In this document: piece after piece, positions 61,117 through 64,000 of the stretch
Layout of the letters: each line of letters opens with the position of its first letter
Position numbering within the stretch: position 1 is the first letter of the stretch
Source: RPQJ01 sp963748985
Lineage (GTDB): Bacteria; Pseudomonadota; Gammaproteobacteria; Steroidobacterales; Steroidobacteraceae
DNA: 64,000 nt
NCBI GenBank assembly: GCA_963748985.1
Contig: CAVVKQ010000010.1
Span: forward strand, 1-64,000
Reading direction: 5' to 3'
The notes under the pieces: model-generated
Seen by the model: the letters and a program-made list of their open reading frames with translations, nothing else
What the model was told of the DNA's origin: nothing
Databases searched by the model: none
Program-made: the position numbers and the translations under genes

Positions 61117-61665
61117 ATGCGCCCCTCCGCCACCCGCTCGTTGGCCCAGGATGGCTTCACGCTGATCGAAGTGCTGGCCGCGCTCGTCATCGTCGCGCTC
61201 GGCATGATCGCGGCAATCCAGGCCGTGACGCAATCGGCGCGCAACGGCACTTACCTGCGCGACAAGACGCTGGCGCACTGGATCGGCATGAACGTGCTGA
61301 CCGAGCGACGCCTGCAGTCATCGGCACCGGACATTGCCGAATCGACCGGACGCGTCGAATTCGCGGACCAGCGCTGGCAGTGGTCGATGAAGGTCACGCA
61401 GACCCAGGTCGCCAGCCTGCGGCGCATCGACATCGCCGTGCATCGCGCAGAGACGCCCGACGGCACGCCACTCGCCAACGTCTCCGGCTTCTATGGCGAA
61501 GCCGTCGGCGGCGCCGGCGGCGGGGCCGGCACCACGCAGTGGGCCGGCACAGGCGGGCCCGGCACCGGTGACGGAGACGAAGACGAAGACTCGGATGGGT
61601 CGGTGCCAGCGCCGGGGAAGCCCCCAGGCAAACCACCGGCACAGCCGACGGACTCGGAAGAATGA
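61117..61665 (+). CDS. gspI: Type II secretion minor pseudopilin GspI with extended tail
   Basis: A 182-residue pseudopilin with leader MRPSATRSLAQDG cut before FTLIEVLAALV, Glu at +5. ATG at 61117 is preferred over an in-frame TTG six bases earlier. The mature domain ends around residue 130; the rest, ~50 residues, is a low-complexity tail rich in Gly, then Asp/Glu, then Pro (GTGDGDEDEDSDG, PGKPPGKPPAQ). This tail is unusual for GspI, which normally ends near residue 125. Confidence 0.9.
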   Translation: MRPSATRSLAQDGFTLIEVLAALVIVALGMIAAIQAVTQSARNGTYLRDKTLAHWIGMNVLTERRLQSSAPDIAESTGRVEFADQRWQWSMKVTQTQVASLRRIDIAVHRAETPDGTPLANVSGFYGEAVGGAGGGAGTTQWAGTGGPGTGDGDEDEDSDGSVPAPGKPPGKPPAQPTDSEE

Positions 61666-62309
61666 GCCTCCGCACATTCCAGCACCGGCCTGCGGGTCCT
61701 GCAGCCCGCATGCGCGGCTTCACGCTGCTCGAAGTGCTGGTGGCAATCGCCATTTTCGCATTCGTCGGTGTGATGGCGCTGTCGGGGTACACGCAGCTGC
61801 AGAAGCAGACCGAGTACCAGCAGTTGCGTCTCGAACGCGTGCGCGAAGTACAGCGCGCCGTGCAGACGCTGGCACAGGACCTCACGCAGATCGAGCCGCG
61901 CCCGATCCGGGAGCCAATCGGCGACCAGCGGGTCCCCGCGGTGCTGGCCGGCGAGTCTGTCGAATACAAGCTCGAGTTCACGCGGTCCGGCTGGCTGAAC
62001 ACTGCAGGTCTGCCGCGGCCAACGCTGCAACGCGTGGGTTATCGGCTGGACCAGGACGGCCTCTGGCGCGACCACTGGCGCGTGCTCGATCGCACGCAGG
62101 CCGCCGAACCCGTGCGCGTGCGGCTCCTGGGCGGCGTGCGCTCGGTCACGTTCCGCTTCATGTCGCCATCGCTTGAATGGGTCGACCGTTGGCCACAGCT
62201 GGGCGGCAATCCGGTCGAGCAGGAACGGCTGCGACCTGCCGCGGTCGAAGTCACGCTCGACCTCGAGGACTGGGGCGAGATCAAGCGCATCGTCGAGGTG
62301 GCAGGCTGA
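61662..62309 (+). CDS. gspJ: Type II secretion minor pseudopilin GspJ
   Basis: A 215-residue pseudopilin. The leader is 19 residues and is cut before FTLLEVLVAIA, Glu at +5. GspJ landmarks include QRAVQTLAQDLTQIEPRPIR and the C-terminal beta-strand domain. Overlaps gspI by four bases and gspK by one (TGATG). Confidence 0.94.
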   Translation: MSLRTFQHRPAGPAARMRGFTLLEVLVAIAIFAFVGVMALSGYTQLQKQTEYQQLRLERVREVQRAVQTLAQDLTQIEPRPIREPIGDQRVPAVLAGESVEYKLEFTRSGWLNTAGLPRPTLQRVGYRLDQDGLWRDHWRVLDRTQAAEPVRVRLLGGVRSVTFRFMSPSLEWVDRWPQLGGNPVEQERLRPAAVEVTLDLEDWGEIKRIVEVAG

Positions 62310-63271
62310 TGCGACGGCGGCAGAACGTACCGTTCCCGATACACCAGCGTGGCGTCGCGCTGATCATGGCGGTGCTGATCGTCGCGCTCGCGACGATCCT
62401 CGCGGTCAACGTGACCTTCCGCGGCATGGTCGACCAGCGTCGCAGCGCCAACCTGTTTGCGCTCGACCAGGGCTTCGAAGTCGCGCTTGGCGCGGAAGGC
62501 TGGGCCGCCGACATCCTGCGCAAGGACGCGCAGGACTCGCAGACGGACCATCTGGGTGAGATCTGGGCCCAGTCGCTGGCGGCCCTCCCGATCGACGAAG
62601 GCGTCGGTACGGTCGAAGGTCGCATCGAAGACATGCAGGGCCGCTTCAACCTGAACAACCTCGTGTTCAGCGACGGCACGACCAACGAAACAGCCGTCAA
62701 GCAACTCGAGCGAATTCTCGGCATGCTGGATATCGAGCCGGCGTGGGCCGTCGCCATGGCGGACTGGATCGACACCGACACCCAGCCAGGCTTTCCGGAT
62801 GGCGCCGAAGACTCGGTTTACACGGGTCTCGATCCACCGCAGCTCGCGGCCAACATGCCGATCACTCGCGCCAGCGAACTCATGGTGCTACCCGAGTTCG
62901 GCGCCGAGCGATTTGGTCGCCTGCAGCCCTACGTCGCTGCCCTGCCGGTCGGCACCAGGCTGAACGTCTGCACGGCGCCCGGCATCGTGCTCGACTCGCT
63001 CTCGGAGTCACAGCGGCAGTTCGGCCTGGATCCCGAGGACCTGGCCAAGCGGCGCAAGGACGCTTGCTTCCCGTCGCTCGACGACCTGCGCGGCACGCTC
63101 GGCCAGGCCGACTACGACCAGATCAAGGACACACTTTCGGAATCAAGCACTTACTTCCGTGCCACGGTATGGGTCACTATTGGCACTACCCAGTTCACCC
63201 TGTACAGTCTCCTCGCGCGCGGTGGGGCCGGAACGGTGCGGCCTGTCCTGCGCAGTTTCGGAGCCGAATGA
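62309..63271 (+). CDS. gspK: Type II secretion minor pseudopilin GspK
   Basis: A 320-residue large minor pseudopilin at the pilus tip. The leader ends in IHQRG and is followed by VALIMAVLIVALATIL; as in other GspK, Glu at +5 is missing (Met). The helical domain holds GRFNLNNLV and DWIDTDTQP. A separate open frame starting upstream covers an additional 44 codons that overlap gspJ and are unlikely to be translated. Confidence 0.94.
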   Translation: MRRRQNVPFPIHQRGVALIMAVLIVALATILAVNVTFRGMVDQRRSANLFALDQGFEVALGAEGWAADILRKDAQDSQTDHLGEIWAQSLAALPIDEGVGTVEGRIEDMQGRFNLNNLVFSDGTTNETAVKQLERILGMLDIEPAWAVAMADWIDTDTQPGFPDGAEDSVYTGLDPPQLAANMPITRASELMVLPEFGAERFGRLQPYVAALPVGTRLNVCTAPGIVLDSLSESQRQFGLDPEDLAKRRKDACFPSLDDLRGTLGQADYDQIKDTLSESSTYFRATVWVTIGTTQFTLYSLLARGGAGTVRPVLRSFGAE

Positions 63272-63275
63272 CCGT

Positions 63276-64000
63276 ATGACTGAAACCCTGGTGATCCGTC
63301 TCCGGGCGTCCGAGGACGCGCCAGCGTCCTGGCTGATCGTCGACGCCAACGGTGCCCGTTCGGGCAACGTACAGAGCGGCCCGATCGCCGACGCGCTCGC
63401 CCTGTCCCAGGGCCGCCGCACCGTCGTGGTCCTGCCTGCCGCCGACGTCACGCTCGCCCGTCCGGACCTGCCTCCGGTCCGCGGTGCGGCCCGCATCGCG
63501 CAGGCCGTGCCGTTCGCACTCGAAGAGCACCTCGCCTCCGATCTCGAGAACCTGCACTTTGCCATCGGCCATCGCGCGGCGTCGTCCAGCGCCATGCCCG
63601 TCGCGATCGTCGCCCGTTTGACGCTCGACCGCTGGCAAGCCATGTGGGACGCCGCGGGCATCCGCCCGGATGCGGCTTATGCGGAATCCTCGCTGATCCC
63701 GAGCACGCCGAATGCGTTGGTGCTCGTGCTCGACGAAGGCACGCTGCACGTGAGCCGGCCTGATCGATCCGCCTACGCCCTCGACGCCGAATCGATGCAG
63801 GTCGCGTTCGAACTCGCGCTGGGCGAGCAGACCGAAGCTGGCGAGCACGTGACATTCTACGTGTCGACGTCCGACTACTCAGCACACAAGGACACCATCG
63901 AAGGCTTGCGGGCGCGCACCGCCACCCTGCAAGTCAAGCTGCTGCCCGATGGCACGCTGCCCCTGCTGGCCTCGCAGGTACCGATCGCCAGGCCGATCAA
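63276..64000 (+). CDS. gspL: Type II secretion protein GspL (partial, runs off the window)
   Basis: At least 241 residues from ATG at 63276, four bases after gspK, with no stop before the window ends. The N-terminal actin-like cytoplasmic domain of GspL is recognisable: LPPVRGAARIAQAVPFALEE then HLASDLENLHFAIGH, and LVLVLDEGTLHVSRP. The membrane helix and periplasmic domain lie beyond the end. GspL links GspE ATPase to the inner-membrane platform; gspM is expected next. Confidence 0.92.
   Translation, partial: MTETLVIRLRASEDAPASWLIVDANGARSGNVQSGPIADALALSQGRRTVVVLPAADVTLARPDLPPVRGAARIAQAVPFALEEHLASDLENLHFAIGHRAASSSAMPVAIVARLTLDRWQAMWDAAGIRPDAAYAESSLIPSTPNALVLVLDEGTLHVSRPDRSAYALDAESMQVAFELALGEQTEAGEHVTFYVSTSDYSAHKDTIEGLRARTATLQVKLLPDGTLPLLASQVPIARPI

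Overview
This 64 kb window is a GC-rich, densely coding chromosomal segment of a gammaproteobacterium. Three things point there: the run fabD-fabG-acpP-fabF-pabB-pabC-mltG-tmk-holB-pilZ, a rhombosortase next to a type II secretion pseudopilin operon, and proteobacterial-type RND pump components. A relative of the Steroidobacter/Nevskia/Xanthomonas side of the class is a guess from gene content only. I saw no rRNA, tRNA, CRISPR array, insertion sequence or phage gene, and there is no gene-free stretch longer than about 200 bases.

Layout. (1) 136-9504: NhaC-type Na+/H+ antiporter and a DUF1576 membrane protein (+), converging on a complete urease locus (-) transcribed ureA-B-C-E-F-G-D and then a urea transporter. 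Upstream of ureA lie a GntP-family permease and an odd 82-residue Crp/Fnr DNA-binding domain without its sensor. (2) 11473-22418: a YqhA-type protein, then what looks like one ~10.4 kb transcription unit: RND adaptor and pump, a two-TM protein of unknown function, a multisubunit antiporter module (E-F-G-[MbhD/MbhE/B fusion]-C-D) that lacks the NuoL-like part of MrpA, and an ArcD-like amino-acid transporter. (3) 22398-32596: membrane and envelope genes (ceramidase-like protein, LapA-domain protein, MFS pump, TPR plus beta-barrel protein, outer-membrane factor, DUF4105 protein, META lipoprotein, alpha/beta hydrolase lipoprotein, spermidine-synthase-like protein, ribbon-helix-helix protein). (4) 32669-39817: a six-gene complex-I-like / hydrogenase-4-like operon. 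Its large subunit has lost all four nickel-binding cysteines while its small subunit keeps all four N2-cluster cysteines. It therefore resembles the energy-converting-hydrogenase-related (Ehr) complexes rather than a hydrogenase. (5) 39862-50571: mixed metabolic and signalling genes: a membrane-anchored YheO-type PAS protein, cupin, glycosyltransferase, zinc alcohol dehydrogenase, gamma-glutamyltransferase, a small unknown protein facing a TIR-like protein across an AT-rich gap, an EEP-family protein, a FadB/FadJ-type beta-oxidation enzyme and a double cNMP-domain/rhodanese protein. (6) 50697-59369 (-): fatty-acid synthesis, folate precursor, peptidoglycan, DNA-replication and pilus genes, tightly overlapped. 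(7) 59430-64000: rhombosortase (-) and, diverging from it, gspG-H-I-J-K-L (+); gspL runs off the end.

A shared theme is ion and pH handling. Urease raises cytoplasmic pH; NhaC, the Mrp/Mbh-like module and the Ehr-like complex all move Na+ or H+; the RND pump and ArcD-like carrier depend on ion gradients. That these systems act together is inference. The strongest candidates for undescribed biology are the cysteine-less hydrogenase-4-like complex, the RND + Mrp-like superoperon, and the TIR-like/unknown pair in its AT-rich setting.
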